Assembly: GCA_000168995.1 (NCBI GenBank)
Contig: AAUX01000001.1
Span: 310,001 to 374,000 of the forward strand
Direction of reading: 5' to 3'
Length of the DNA: 64,000 bases
Origin: Methylophilales bacterium HTCC2181
GTDB taxonomy: Bacteria; Pseudomonadota; Gammaproteobacteria; Burkholderiales; Methylophilaceae
This document shows positions 27,300 to 35,578 of this stretch, piece by piece; position 1 is the first letter of the stretch; each line of letters starts with the position of its first letter. The notes below the pieces were generated by a model, which saw only the letters and a list, made by a program, of their open reading frames with translations, was not told the DNA's origin and did no database searches. Both the position numbers and the translations under genes were made by a program.

Positions 27300-27402
27300 T
27301 TATAACGCTGTCTTTTAGAAATGAATTCTTGAAGAATAAGATCTCGCCAACTAATATTTGCGAGCATACAATAGAGCCGATTACTATGAGTTGAGGGTCA
27401 TA

Positions 27403-27573
27403 ATGATGCAATGGTGGGGCGATTACCAAATTTATCCGGAGCATGCTGAAAAATTGCTCCGTAACTTACAGCGCTATGAGTCGTATCGACCAACCTCCTA
27501 TTCAGACGCAACCAGGAATACTTTCGACAAAAATAAACGGTACCAATTTTTTGACGATAAGCTTAGCAATTAA
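27403..27573 (+). CDS. Small hypothetical protein
   Basis: 56 residues from ATG 27403 (or ATG 27406). GAGGG at 27393-27397 is a well-placed ribosome site. The product is rich in Tyr, Asp, Arg and Trp (starting MMQWWGDYQIYP) and has no signal peptide. I recognise no family. It may be a real small gene or chance. Confidence 0.4.
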   Translation: MMQWWGDYQIYPEHAEKLLRNLQRYESYRPTSYSDATRNTFDKNKRYQFFDDKLSN

Positions 27574-27656
27574 TCTAAGTATTACTCCATAGCAAACTTG
27601 CCTTCATCAGGTCGATTCCTGAAAATAAAAACGTGAGAAAGTCCCCTTAGCTAACC

Positions 27657-28349
27657 TTACCAAGCGATAGTTTTTCCAGCATAATCAACAAACTGCCCAG
27701 AATTTTCCAAAGTAAGACTATCAATAATTTCCATCATACCAACCACACTTTGATCAACATTAATTAACGCGTTCATTCCCCCCATGTCAGTTTGTACCCA
27801 TCCCGGGTGAAGGGTGAGGGTCGCAATACCGTGAGATTGTAAGTCGTGTTGTAAGCTTCGCATTACCATATTTAGTGCGGATTTACTGGATCGATAAATA
27901 TACGATCCACCACTCGTATTATCTGCAATGCTGCCCATCTTACTCGTGATTGACACCACTTTCTTCAAGCTCCCATCTAGAATATTGGGCAAAAAGGCTT
28001 GAGCTATTTCGTATGGAGCGATAGCGTTGGTAGTAAAACTTTCTAACCATGCCTGTTTACTCGCCGAGCTAAGTGAGCTCGATCGCCAGATCCCTGCATT
28101 ATTGATCAGAATATCAATGGGTTGTTTTTTTAGGGTATTAGCTAACTTTTGGATATCTTCCGATTGGGCAACGTCTAGGGCTAGTATTTGTATGTTGCTA
28201 TATTGCTTAGCCATACTATCTAATTGGTCGGCACGACTAATATCTCTACAGGTAGCCAGTACATAGAAATTTTTCTTTGCATAGAGTTCTACAAGCTTTA
28301 ATCCTATTCCCCTATTGCTTCCAGTTATTAATACAGAAGGTTGATTCAT
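27657..28349 (-). CDS. Short-chain dehydrogenase/reductase (SDR)
   Basis: 230 residues from ATG 28349; the frame runs further upstream but without homology. The Rossmann motif is TGSNRGIGLKL, NNAG is present (ILINNAGIW), and the catalytic Ser-Tyr-Lys set is visible as SITSK...YRSSK with Tyr and Lys four residues apart. It resembles the C-factor/CsgA-like SDR group with TLHPGWVQTDMGG. Substrate unknown. Divergent from the pentapeptide-repeat gene. Confidence 0.85.
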   Translation of the reverse strand: MNQPSVLITGSNRGIGLKLVELYAKKNFYVLATCRDISRADQLDSMAKQYSNIQILALDVAQSEDIQKLANTLKKQPIDILINNAGIWRSSSLSSASKQAWLESFTTNAIAPYEIAQAFLPNILDGSLKKVVSITSKMGSIADNTSGGSYIYRSSKSALNMVMRSLQHDLQSHGIATLTLHPGWVQTDMGGMNALINVDQSVVGMMEIIDSLTLENSGQFVDYAGKTIAW

Positions 28350-28418
28350 AACGATATATTTTTTATTAAGCAGAATTAAGTTTATACTAAAAAAACTAAA
28401 AGCTAACCGAGATTTCTT

Positions 28419-29357
28419 ATGAAACTTTTTCTTATTGTTTGCGCTCTTTTGATATCTACCCAGATTGTGGCGGCGGAATTTGATAACTACTGCACTACCA
28501 GTTTGGCCGAAGGTAATTTTCATAAAACCGACTGCTCGATTAAGGCTGAATTTGAAGGCAAGGATTATTGTTTTGGTAATAAAACCTCAAGGTCTGTTTT
28601 TGTGAATGAGCCGCTGACCATGATCAAAGAAGCGCGACAATTTTTTATTAAAAATACTGAAACCGATAGAACCAAAATGACGCAGCTTGCTGCAGACTCG
28701 ATGTTGGACGATCCGGATTGTGATTTATCACACAAGGACCTTGGGTACTTGAATTTTAAGGGTAAAGACTTAACACACTGTGTCATGGTCAACACTAGTT
28801 TTTTTGGCGCTGACCTTAGAGGGGCTAACTTGAATGGCACTAACTTGCAGCGTGCATACCTTAATTTAGCACGATTAGAGAATGCTAATTTTTCAGGAGC
28901 CAATCTTCGCGAAGCGACTATGTTTCAACCCATTTTTGGCAATACAAATTTTCGTGGCGCCAACCTTAGTAGCGCCAGAGTGATTGGCACCTTAGGCAAC
29001 GTAGACATGTCTTCTGCATTGGTACTGAATGGTCAATTTGGCCTCGATGTAGGTAATCAGCCTATGGGTCAAATGAAATTTGACTCCTCGGGAGGTGACT
29101 TTCATAACGCCAATTTTGAAGGTGCAGATTTAAATATTGCAAGTTTCATTTTTGGTAATTTGCGGGAAGCTAATTTGCGGCATACCAATTTATATCGGGC
29201 TGAATTGATTCAGGCAGACCTATCAGGAGCCGACTTAACAGGGGCTGATCTAACGGATGCGAATGTTGATGGAGCTAATTTCGATAAGGTTAAAGGCTTA
29301 GCAACGGTAAAAGGTTTTAATACAGTGAAGGGCAAGTGTAAAAATTGTGCCATGTAG
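28419..29357 (+). CDS. Secreted pentapeptide-repeat protein
   Basis: 312 residues. A signal peptide (about 1-18, ending IVAAE) is followed by a Cys-containing N-terminal part and then pentapeptide repeats A(D/N)LxX from about residue 108 to 295, with an interruption near 200-230. Such repeats fold as a right-handed quadrilateral helix. Unlike the DNA-gyrase-protecting Qnr proteins, this one should be periplasmic. Four further cysteines lie near the ends. Function unknown. Confidence 0.83.
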   Translation: MKLFLIVCALLISTQIVAAEFDNYCTTSLAEGNFHKTDCSIKAEFEGKDYCFGNKTSRSVFVNEPLTMIKEARQFFIKNTETDRTKMTQLAADSMLDDPDCDLSHKDLGYLNFKGKDLTHCVMVNTSFFGADLRGANLNGTNLQRAYLNLARLENANFSGANLREATMFQPIFGNTNFRGANLSSARVIGTLGNVDMSSALVLNGQFGLDVGNQPMGQMKFDSSGGDFHNANFEGADLNIASFIFGNLREANLRHTNLYRAELIQADLSGADLTGADLTDANVDGANFDKVKGLATVKGFNTVKGKCKNCAM

Positions 29358-29373
29358 ATGTTAAGAGCAAAAA

Positions 29374-29397
29374 AACGCTCCTTAAGGAGCGTTTTTT
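29374..29397. terminator. Bidirectional terminator between the pentapeptide gene and hup
   Basis: AACGCTCC-TTAA-GGAGCGTT with A run on the left and T run on the right. It can serve the + strand gene ending at 29357 and the - strand hup ending at 29412. Confidence 0.92.
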
Positions 29398-29411
29398 TAT
29401 ATCAACTTTTT

Positions 29412-29684
29412 TTAGTTTACAGCTGCTTTTAGTGCGGCACCAGCTTTAAACGAAGGAACTGTTCTTGCAGCAATTTTTAGCTCAGCACCAGTCTGTGGGT
29501 TTCTACCAGTACGCGCAGCTCTTTTAGCTACCTTAAATGTACCAAAACCAATCAAGGTTACTGAATCACCTTTTTTTAATGCACCCGTAACTGCTGCAAC
29601 GGTTGCATCGATTGCGCGTCCTGCTTCTGCCTTTGTTGATCCTGTTGCACTTGCTACTGCCTCTATTAGTTCGCCTTTATTCAT
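29412..29684 (-). CDS. hup: DNA-binding protein HU
   Basis: 90 residues, the standard HU length ([21 protein letters not shown], then [21 protein letters not shown] with the DNA-wrapping arm). HU organises the nucleoid. Beta (HupB) versus alpha cannot be decided, but most related genomes carry one main HU. The 227-bp gap to umuD contains its promoter region and the umuD operator candidate. Confidence 0.96.
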   Translation of the reverse strand: MNKGELIEAVASATGSTKAEAGRAIDATVAAVTGALKKGDSVTLIGFGTFKVAKRAARTGRNPQTGAELKIAARTVPSFKAGAALKAAVN

Positions 29685-29887
29685 GTAATCCTCCAGATAT
29701 TATTAATGTATGTATCAAAATAAAACATTGTTTCTCTGTACCGTCAAACAATGTTTTATTTCTTTGCGCTACAAAACCCTTGCTAATACTGACTTTACGC
29801 CCAGCATTTCGTTAACTTTGCCTATTTTATTAATGCTTGTCAATATCTAAATGCCCATTTTATAACTATATGTCGAGCATTTTATAA

Positions 29888-29912
29888 TTTGATTAATGTT
29901 ACAATAATCAAA
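29888..29912 (+). promoter_or_regulatory. Palindrome overlapping the umuD start codon
   Basis: TTTGATTA (29888-29895), a 9-bp spacer and TAATCAAA (29905-29912) form a perfect 8-bp inverted repeat whose right arm reaches the A of the umuD ATG. Its position suits a repressor site. It does not match the E. coli LexA box (CTGT-N8-ACAG). Confidence 0.5.
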
Positions 29913-30487
29913 TGAAAAAAGTAAATCATGGAGGTTTTAGAGCAGGTTCTGGGCGTAAGCTAGGAAGTGGTAGTTATGGCGAACCTACGACCGTAATGCG
30001 TGTTCCTCAAAGCAAATCAACAGCTATTAGACAGTATATTATGCGGAAGCTATCCTATAATATTGATACCATCTTTACCGCCCCCTCTGAACTTGGTAGC
30101 CAGCCATTAGCATGGTTTTCTCATAAGGTACCAGCTGGCTTCCCTTCGCCAGCAGATGACCATGTAGAGAAGAGGTTGGATTTAAATGATTATTTGATTG
30201 CTCAAAAAGAAGCAACTTTTTTTGTTAGCATCAAAGGTGACTCGATGATCGATGCCAGCATCCATGATGGCGATATTGTGATTGTTGATCGATCAAAAGA
30301 CGCTAAGATTGGTGATATTGTACTAGCCTCTATAGACGGGGAATTTACCGTTAAAACATTAGCTAAGCATTTATCTCACCCAAGGTTACTGCCAGCGAAT
30401 AGTGAATATAAATACATTGATATTACTGAAGGCATGGTATTTGAGATTTGGGGGGTTGTGACCGGAGCGGTGAGAAAATTTAAATAG
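29912..30487 (+). CDS. umuD: UmuD-like S24 peptidase with an N-terminal extension
   Basis: 191 residues against about 140 in E. coli. Self-cleavage is expected at Ala75-Gly76 (KVPAGFPSP), with nucleophile Ser111 (KGDSMIDA) and general base Lys148 (FTVKTL). Processed UmuD forms DNA polymerase V with UmuC. The first 50 residues (GGFRAGSGRKLGSG, GEPTTVMRVP) are an extra basic segment that may bind DNA, as reported for the extended UmuDAb of Acinetobacter; that role here is inference. umuC starts 1 bp after the stop. Confidence 0.92.
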   Translation: MKKVNHGGFRAGSGRKLGSGSYGEPTTVMRVPQSKSTAIRQYIMRKLSYNIDTIFTAPSELGSQPLAWFSHKVPAGFPSPADDHVEKRLDLNDYLIAQKEATFFVSIKGDSMIDASIHDGDIVIVDRSKDAKIGDIVLASIDGEFTVKTLAKHLSHPRLLPANSEYKYIDITEGMVFEIWGVVTGAVRKFK

Positions 30488-30488
30488 C

Positions 30489-31748
30489 ATGATAGCTTTA
30501 GTCGACGTGAATAATTTTTATGTAAGCTGTGAAAGGCTTTTTAACCCTTATCTCATCAATAAGCCGGTAGTCGTGTTAAGTAATAACGATGGTTGCATTA
30601 TATCTCGTAGTCAAGAAGCAAAAAACCTAGGGATTAAAATGGGCGAGCCTTTATTTAAAGCATCGGCCATTATTCGGCAACACCAAGTGCAGGTATTGTC
30701 CTCCAATTACCCGCTTTATGCCGATATAAGTGCGCGTGTTATGTCTTTGTTATCGGACTTTACAAGTACGCAAGAGATTTACTCGATTGATGAATGTTTT
30801 CTTGATATGGAAGGCCATGAGAATTTGCAGGACATTGCTCGAAAGATCAAGCGCTTACTATGGCGCTATCTCCGTATGCCGGTTTGTGTCGGTATAGGGC
30901 CAACCAAAGTTTTAGCAAAGCTTGCTAATAGATGTGCAAAAAAACAAGACCAACAGAGTGGGGTATTTATTATCAGCAATGCTAGTGCCTCTGAGTTGAA
31001 TAACATGATGGATGATCTTTCCGTTGATCAGATTTGGGGTGTGGGAAAGGCTTTGGCAGTCAAACTACAAAAAAAAAGTATCTACTCCATATTGGATCTT
31101 AAGCAGTCTAATCCGACATGGGTGAGAAAATTCTTTGGCATAAATATGGAGAGAATTATTTATGAGCTTAATGGCGTTTCATGCCTATTGATTGACAATC
31201 AGTATGTAGCAAAAAAAGGAATTCGATGCTCCAGAAGTTTTGGTGAAAACGTAAATGATTACATACGATTGGCGGAAGCGGTCACTACATTTTCTGGTCG
31301 TGCTGCGCTGAAGGCAAGAAGCCAAAATACAGGAACTAATGCCGTAACTGTTTTTTTAAGCACTAACCCTTTTAACAAAGAACATCGTCATTATCAGGAT
31401 GCCATTACAATGCCTTTAGAGCAGCTAACAAATCAGACCAACCTCATTGTGAAAGCGGCACTGAGTGGACTAAGAAAAATTTACAAGCAGAAGGTTACTT
31501 ACAGTAAGTGTGGGGTTATTTTAAACAGCCTTGAAGAGCTAGATAAATTATCCTACCCTCTCATATCGCCCATCCATAATAGACAAGCTAACCTGACAAA
31601 AATAATTGATGAAATTAATAATAAGTTTGATAAAAATAGCTTACATATCGCATTTCAGCCCCTTTATCCATCATGGGATATGAGACAGTCATACCGCAGT
31701 CAATCCTATTCCACGTCATGGAGCGAGTTACTATTAGTTGGCTGTTAA
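30489..31748 (+). CDS. umuC: Y-family DNA polymerase V subunit UmuC
   Basis: 419 residues, full length. The polymerase motifs are ALVDVNNFYVSCERLF with the metal-binding Asp, and YSIDECFLDM with the second acidic pair. GPTKVLAKLANRCAKK and the DUF4113 C-terminus (SPIHNRQANLTKIIDEINNKF) complete the UmuC architecture. It performs error-prone lesion bypass. It is coupled to umuD. Confidence 0.96.
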   Translation: MIALVDVNNFYVSCERLFNPYLINKPVVVLSNNDGCIISRSQEAKNLGIKMGEPLFKASAIIRQHQVQVLSSNYPLYADISARVMSLLSDFTSTQEIYSIDECFLDMEGHENLQDIARKIKRLLWRYLRMPVCVGIGPTKVLAKLANRCAKKQDQQSGVFIISNASASELNNMMDDLSVDQIWGVGKALAVKLQKKSIYSILDLKQSNPTWVRKFFGINMERIIYELNGVSCLLIDNQYVAKKGIRCSRSFGENVNDYIRLAEAVTTFSGRAALKARSQNTGTNAVTVFLSTNPFNKEHRHYQDAITMPLEQLTNQTNLIVKAALSGLRKIYKQKVTYSKCGVILNSLEELDKLSYPLISPIHNRQANLTKIIDEINNKFDKNSLHIAFQPLYPSWDMRQSYRSQSYSTSWSELLLVGC

Positions 31749-32642
31749 TGCATTACCATTAGAGGGATTGAGCTTAATAAAAATATCCTGATCTTGTAGC
31801 TGCACTTTCCATCCTTCAAAATAAAGTTGGCTACGGGCTGGGTCAAGCTGAATCTTGAAGGGAGCAAGACCGCGATGGGTTAGTTTTTCGCCTTCAGAAA
31901 GTGTGTAAGTAGCTAAGGTATTATTTGCATCAAGCGTACAAATAGTTTGAGCTTGCGTGGAAACTAAATGAAAGTAAGTGGCGGGTTTCTCTGGGAGCTT
32001 AGTCGAGAAATTAGTCAGCGGTGCGGCGTTAGCAATAGTGCAAATAAAGGATAAAGCGGGCGTATCAGCAATAGCAACCTTAGGGCCTACCTTTTTTTTT
32101 GTGATGTCCGTCGGGGCAACAGCCTGATCAGGAATCTCCAATACAATAGGTAAATCATTTTTTATTGAGCCAGCTTCCTCTTCCATCAGAGTTAAGACGG
32201 GAGGAGCATCAGTGTTTGCTAACAAAGCCACATCATCATCGGAGAAAATATTAACCACAAAGATAGATCCAGCAATTATGAGGACAAGCGAAATCAAGAG
32301 AATAATAACAGATTTACTCAGCCCAATTTTTTGTATGTCCTCAACAATGCTCTGTTCAGTATTTGCAGGAACATCAGGCGGGATAATTTTTTTAATAGGC
32401 AATGCCAGTATGAAGGCATACCGCTTAATGGCCAAAGCTCTAAAGTGATCGTTAGCAAATCCATGAGGAAGCTGTTCTTCAATAGATTTAATTTGGTCCT
32501 CATGCAGGGTAAGTTGCTGAGCAATATCACTGCGAGAGATCTTTTGCTTTTTTCTTTCCTTTAGGAGCAAAGCTCCGTTGTAAATAAAAATTGGATTGGT
32601 AGTCAAAATATTAAATAAACCTAAAGGCGACAATTGCGACAA
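31734..32642 (-). CDS. RodZ-like HTH membrane protein
   Basis: About 302 residues. The cytoplasmic N-terminus has a Xre-type helix-turn-helix (LLLKERKKQKISRSDIAQQLTLHEDQIKSIE), a single membrane span lies near residues 108-132, and the periplasmic end (about 225-298) looks like the RodZ C-terminal domain. RodZ anchors MreB, but this locus is unlike the usual rodZ-ispG context. The longest frame starts at TTG 32642, overlapping the antiporter gene by 32 bp; TTG 32606 is another choice. It also overlaps the umuC 3' end by 15 bp on the other strand. Confidence 0.7.
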   Translation of the reverse strand: MSQLSPLGLFNILTTNPIFIYNGALLLKERKKQKISRSDIAQQLTLHEDQIKSIEEQLPHGFANDHFRALAIKRYAFILALPIKKIIPPDVPANTEQSIVEDIQKIGLSKSVIILLISLVLIIAGSIFVVNIFSDDDVALLANTDAPPVLTLMEEEAGSIKNDLPIVLEIPDQAVAPTDITKKKVGPKVAIADTPALSFICTIANAAPLTNFSTKLPEKPATYFHLVSTQAQTICTLDANNTLATYTLSEGEKLTHRGLAPFKIQLDPARSQLYFEGWKVQLQDQDIFIKLNPSNGNALTAN

Positions 32643-33867
32643 TGGTAGGAGGAATGGCTCCCATTAAAAGACCTAAAGGAGCAATAGTTTTTTCAGGAAA
32701 ATGGTCGCGCAATATCGCAATTCCTGCCGGGTTTGGAGCATTAGCAATGACCGTAAGACCGCCACCTGTTACCGCCCCCGCTACCAAAGAAATCTTAAAC
32801 TCATCAGATAACCCCTCCACCAAGGATCCAAGGTAGGTAAGAGCGGCATTATCCGTGATTGCTGTCAATGCAGTAGCACCAAAGTACACAGCGTCGGAAT
32901 TCATAGACATTAAGATAGGCTCTAGCCACCATTGTTGAACACCACCCAGTACAACAAGGCCTGCCAGAAAGAAAGCAACAAGCAGAGCTTGGGTAAGAAC
33001 GAGGGGATTTTGATATTTTTTGTACGCAGTACTAAACCCTAGGAAGAATAGAAAAAGGGCCATAAATATTGCCGGATGATGAGCAAAAAAGACCACACCA
33101 ACCAAAAATAAGAGGTGCATCAATATAACGGGGGGCGGCATTTTGGCGGCATTGTTTTTTTCTTTAAGCTTAATTTGATTTAGATCTTCTTTAAAAATGA
33201 GCACCAATATCACGGTATTAGTTAGAACAGCTAACGCTGATCGCCAGCCAAAATTGCTCAGCATAAATTGAATATCCCAATTCCATGTACTGCTGACCAT
33301 TAATACCGGGGGTGCAGCAAATGGCGTGAGAGTTCCTCCAATGGATATATTGACAAACAGCACACCTAATGTCGCATATTTAAAACGGCTGCTAGTTTCT
33401 TTACCAAAATAATTGACGCCTAAAAGCATGGCAGCCAATGTCATAGCGGCAGGCTCAGTGATAAATGAACCTAGAAGAGGAACTAAGCTTAAAAGAAGAA
33501 AGTAAATCGCCGTCTCCTTTGGGACAGGCATGACGCGTGCAATAGAAAGCACTATAGCTTCAGAGAGATGTAAGATAGGCTTTGTGGCCGCAATAACCAT
33601 AATCACAAAGACAAACATCGGTTCGGTATAATTTCGACTGTCCACATAAGCAACCGCACTGTCATAGCCATTGACGCCGAACATAAATAGCACTAACACT
33701 AATGCCCAAAAACCAAACACCACCTCTATCTCACCAAGCAAATGAAGCAGGCCTGAATAGTTTGGATGGCTGTGCGCTAATTCTAAAAAATATTTTGTAG
33801 AAAACGTATGGATAACGGCAATCAAGAAGAGGGATGCGCTTATAATGTCAATAAGTGATGGATTCAT
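32611..33867 (-). CDS. Putative Na+/H+ antiporter (PF07399-type)
   Basis: 418 residues with about 11-12 membrane spans. The conserved stretch SFITEPAAMTLAAMLLG and the ITDNAALTYLGS and ANAPNPAGIAIL segments match the family of putative Na+/H+ antiporters related to the ion transporter superfamily. It should exchange cations at the inner membrane; direction and ion are inferred. It overlaps the RodZ-like gene and may share its message. Confidence 0.8.
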   Translation of the reverse strand: MNPSLIDIISASLFLIAVIHTFSTKYFLELAHSHPNYSGLLHLLGEIEVVFGFWALVLVLFMFGVNGYDSAVAYVDSRNYTEPMFVFVIMVIAATKPILHLSEAIVLSIARVMPVPKETAIYFLLLSLVPLLGSFITEPAAMTLAAMLLGVNYFGKETSSRFKYATLGVLFVNISIGGTLTPFAAPPVLMVSSTWNWDIQFMLSNFGWRSALAVLTNTVILVLIFKEDLNQIKLKEKNNAAKMPPPVILMHLLFLVGVVFFAHHPAIFMALFLFFLGFSTAYKKYQNPLVLTQALLVAFFLAGLVVLGGVQQWWLEPILMSMNSDAVYFGATALTAITDNAALTYLGSLVEGLSDEFKISLVAGAVTGGGLTVIANAPNPAGIAILRDHFPEKTIAPLGLLMGAIPPTIVAIVAFRFI

Positions 33868-33997
33868 AGTTAAAAGTATCTAAAATTAGTTAAGTAGTTA
33901 AGCAAACAATGTTTTAACATTGTATTTAGGATGAGATTATATAGTTAATAAGATCATTAAAGAATACATTTTATTAAGGATTTTTTAAAGATTTATA

Positions 33998-35578
33998 ATG
34001 AAGCAACTATCTCAACAGGAGCTGAATCATCTCATGATGCTGCATCAGCAAAGCCGTTATGCAGAAGGTATCAAGGAAGCACAGAGACTCATAAAATCTT
34101 TCCCCGGTGAGCTGATGCTGTTTAATATACTGGGAGTTTGTTTGGAGCAAGAAGGGGCGTTTCAAAAGGCAGCCGACGCCTACAAACAAGCACTGAGTAT
34201 TAACCCCGCCATTCCAGAGCTACAATTCAACCTAGGTGCTATGCTGTATGCGCTCAACGAGCCAAAAAAAGCAATTCATCACTATGAAGAGGCTATTCGA
34301 TTAAATCCTAATTTCACGGAAGCTTATTTTAATCTCGGCACCTTACATCAAAGCCAATCGGAATATTCGCAAGCAATCAATGCATATGAGAAAGCGTTAA
34401 CAATTCAACCAGGATTTTATGAAGCGTTAGCTAATATTGGAACTATCAAGCAGTTGCAGGGCCGCTTAGACGAAGCTATTGAGTGTTTTAAAAGAACGAT
34501 CACCATTCAAGAGGATGCGAAGGGCCATTACAATTTAGCAGGAGCCTACCGCAATCAAGGCAATTTAATATTAGCTATCGATCATTTTAAAAAAGCCATA
34601 GACCTTGGGTCAAATGAGCCCGAGTTTTACTCGGATCTGGGTGATGCACTTTGGCATGACGGACAAATAAAAGCAGCAAAAGAATTTTTGCATATGGCGG
34701 TGAAAATCGACCCACAACATCCAAGAGCCAATTATCAGCTGGCAGTTTTTTTGTATGATAATAAAGAGTTTAAATTAGCCATGAACTACTTTGAGCAATC
34801 TCAGTTTGAAGATTGGCAGGAGCGGGTTCTTTATTGCCATTATAAATTAAAACAATTTAAGTTATTTGAAGACAAGTTATTAGCGCTCACTGCGCTTAAA
34901 AATAATTCTCCTTTCTTAGCCACATTATCCACTCATTTCGCGCAAAACTTTCAAAAGCAAGACTCTTATAAGTTTTGCCCATCCCCCTTAGATTTTGTCT
35001 GCCACCAAAAAATCCCTGAATTAACGAAAAACAATAAGGCATTAATCAAAAGCTTGCTGAGCGATATTGATTCCGCTGATATTGGCCAAAGAAAGCAAAG
35101 TCGTTTGACCGCCGGCATCCAATCGTCTGGCAATTTATTTAAACGGCCGGAACAGTCATTTCAAATACTCAAAGATGCTTTGATTAAAGTAATAGCTGAA
35201 TACTATCAAAACATAAAAAATCGGGATTGTGAGTTTGTACGATCATTCCCGACCAACATCGAATTTAGTAGCTCATGGTATGTAAAAATGCAAAATGGGG
35301 GACACCTTAACTCGCATATACATGAAGATGGATGGATAAGTGGTGCCGTTTATTTGTCGATCCCACCTCAGACCCTGCCATCGGATGACGGGTCGATTGA
35401 GCTGAGCACTGATGGTGACGATTACCCAAAAATGCATAACGACTTTCCAATAAAAACCATATTACCCGAAGCAGGAGAGGTTATTTTCTTTCCTTCGTCA
35501 GTATTTCATCGAACGATACCCTTTCAGTCAGACGAAGAAAGGATTTGTATCGCCTTTGATGTTAAGCCAGAAGCTTAA
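33998..35578 (+). CDS. TPR protein with C-terminal 2-oxoglutarate/Fe(II) oxygenase domain
   Basis: 526 residues. About six to seven TPR units fill residues 5-300 (typical blocks such as FTEAYFNLGTLHQSQSEYSQAINAYEKAL). The C-terminal 190 residues match the 2OG-Fe(II) oxygenase group of PF13759, with the metal-binding part in GGHLNSHIHEDGWISG and the distal histidine in SSVFHRTIPF. A protein or peptide substrate held by the TPR part is likely but unproven. Its stop overlaps the convergent YihY gene by 4 bp. Confidence 0.83.
   Translation: MKQLSQQELNHLMMLHQQSRYAEGIKEAQRLIKSFPGELMLFNILGVCLEQEGAFQKAADAYKQALSINPAIPELQFNLGAMLYALNEPKKAIHHYEEAIRLNPNFTEAYFNLGTLHQSQSEYSQAINAYEKALTIQPGFYEALANIGTIKQLQGRLDEAIECFKRTITIQEDAKGHYNLAGAYRNQGNLILAIDHFKKAIDLGSNEPEFYSDLGDALWHDGQIKAAKEFLHMAVKIDPQHPRANYQLAVFLYDNKEFKLAMNYFEQSQFEDWQERVLYCHYKLKQFKLFEDKLLALTALKNNSPFLATLSTHFAQNFQKQDSYKFCPSPLDFVCHQKIPELTKNNKALIKSLLSDIDSADIGQRKQSRLTAGIQSSGNLFKRPEQSFQILKDALIKVIAEYYQNIKNRDCEFVRSFPTNIEFSSSWYVKMQNGGHLNSHIHEDGWISGAVYLSIPPQTLPSDDGSIELSTDGDDYPKMHNDFPIKTILPEAGEVIFFPSSVFHRTIPFQSDEERICIAFDVKPEA

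Noticed and set aside
28350-28523. N-terminal extension of the SDR frame
   Set aside because: The extension overlaps the divergent pentapeptide gene start, and the SDR fold begins directly after ATG 28349.
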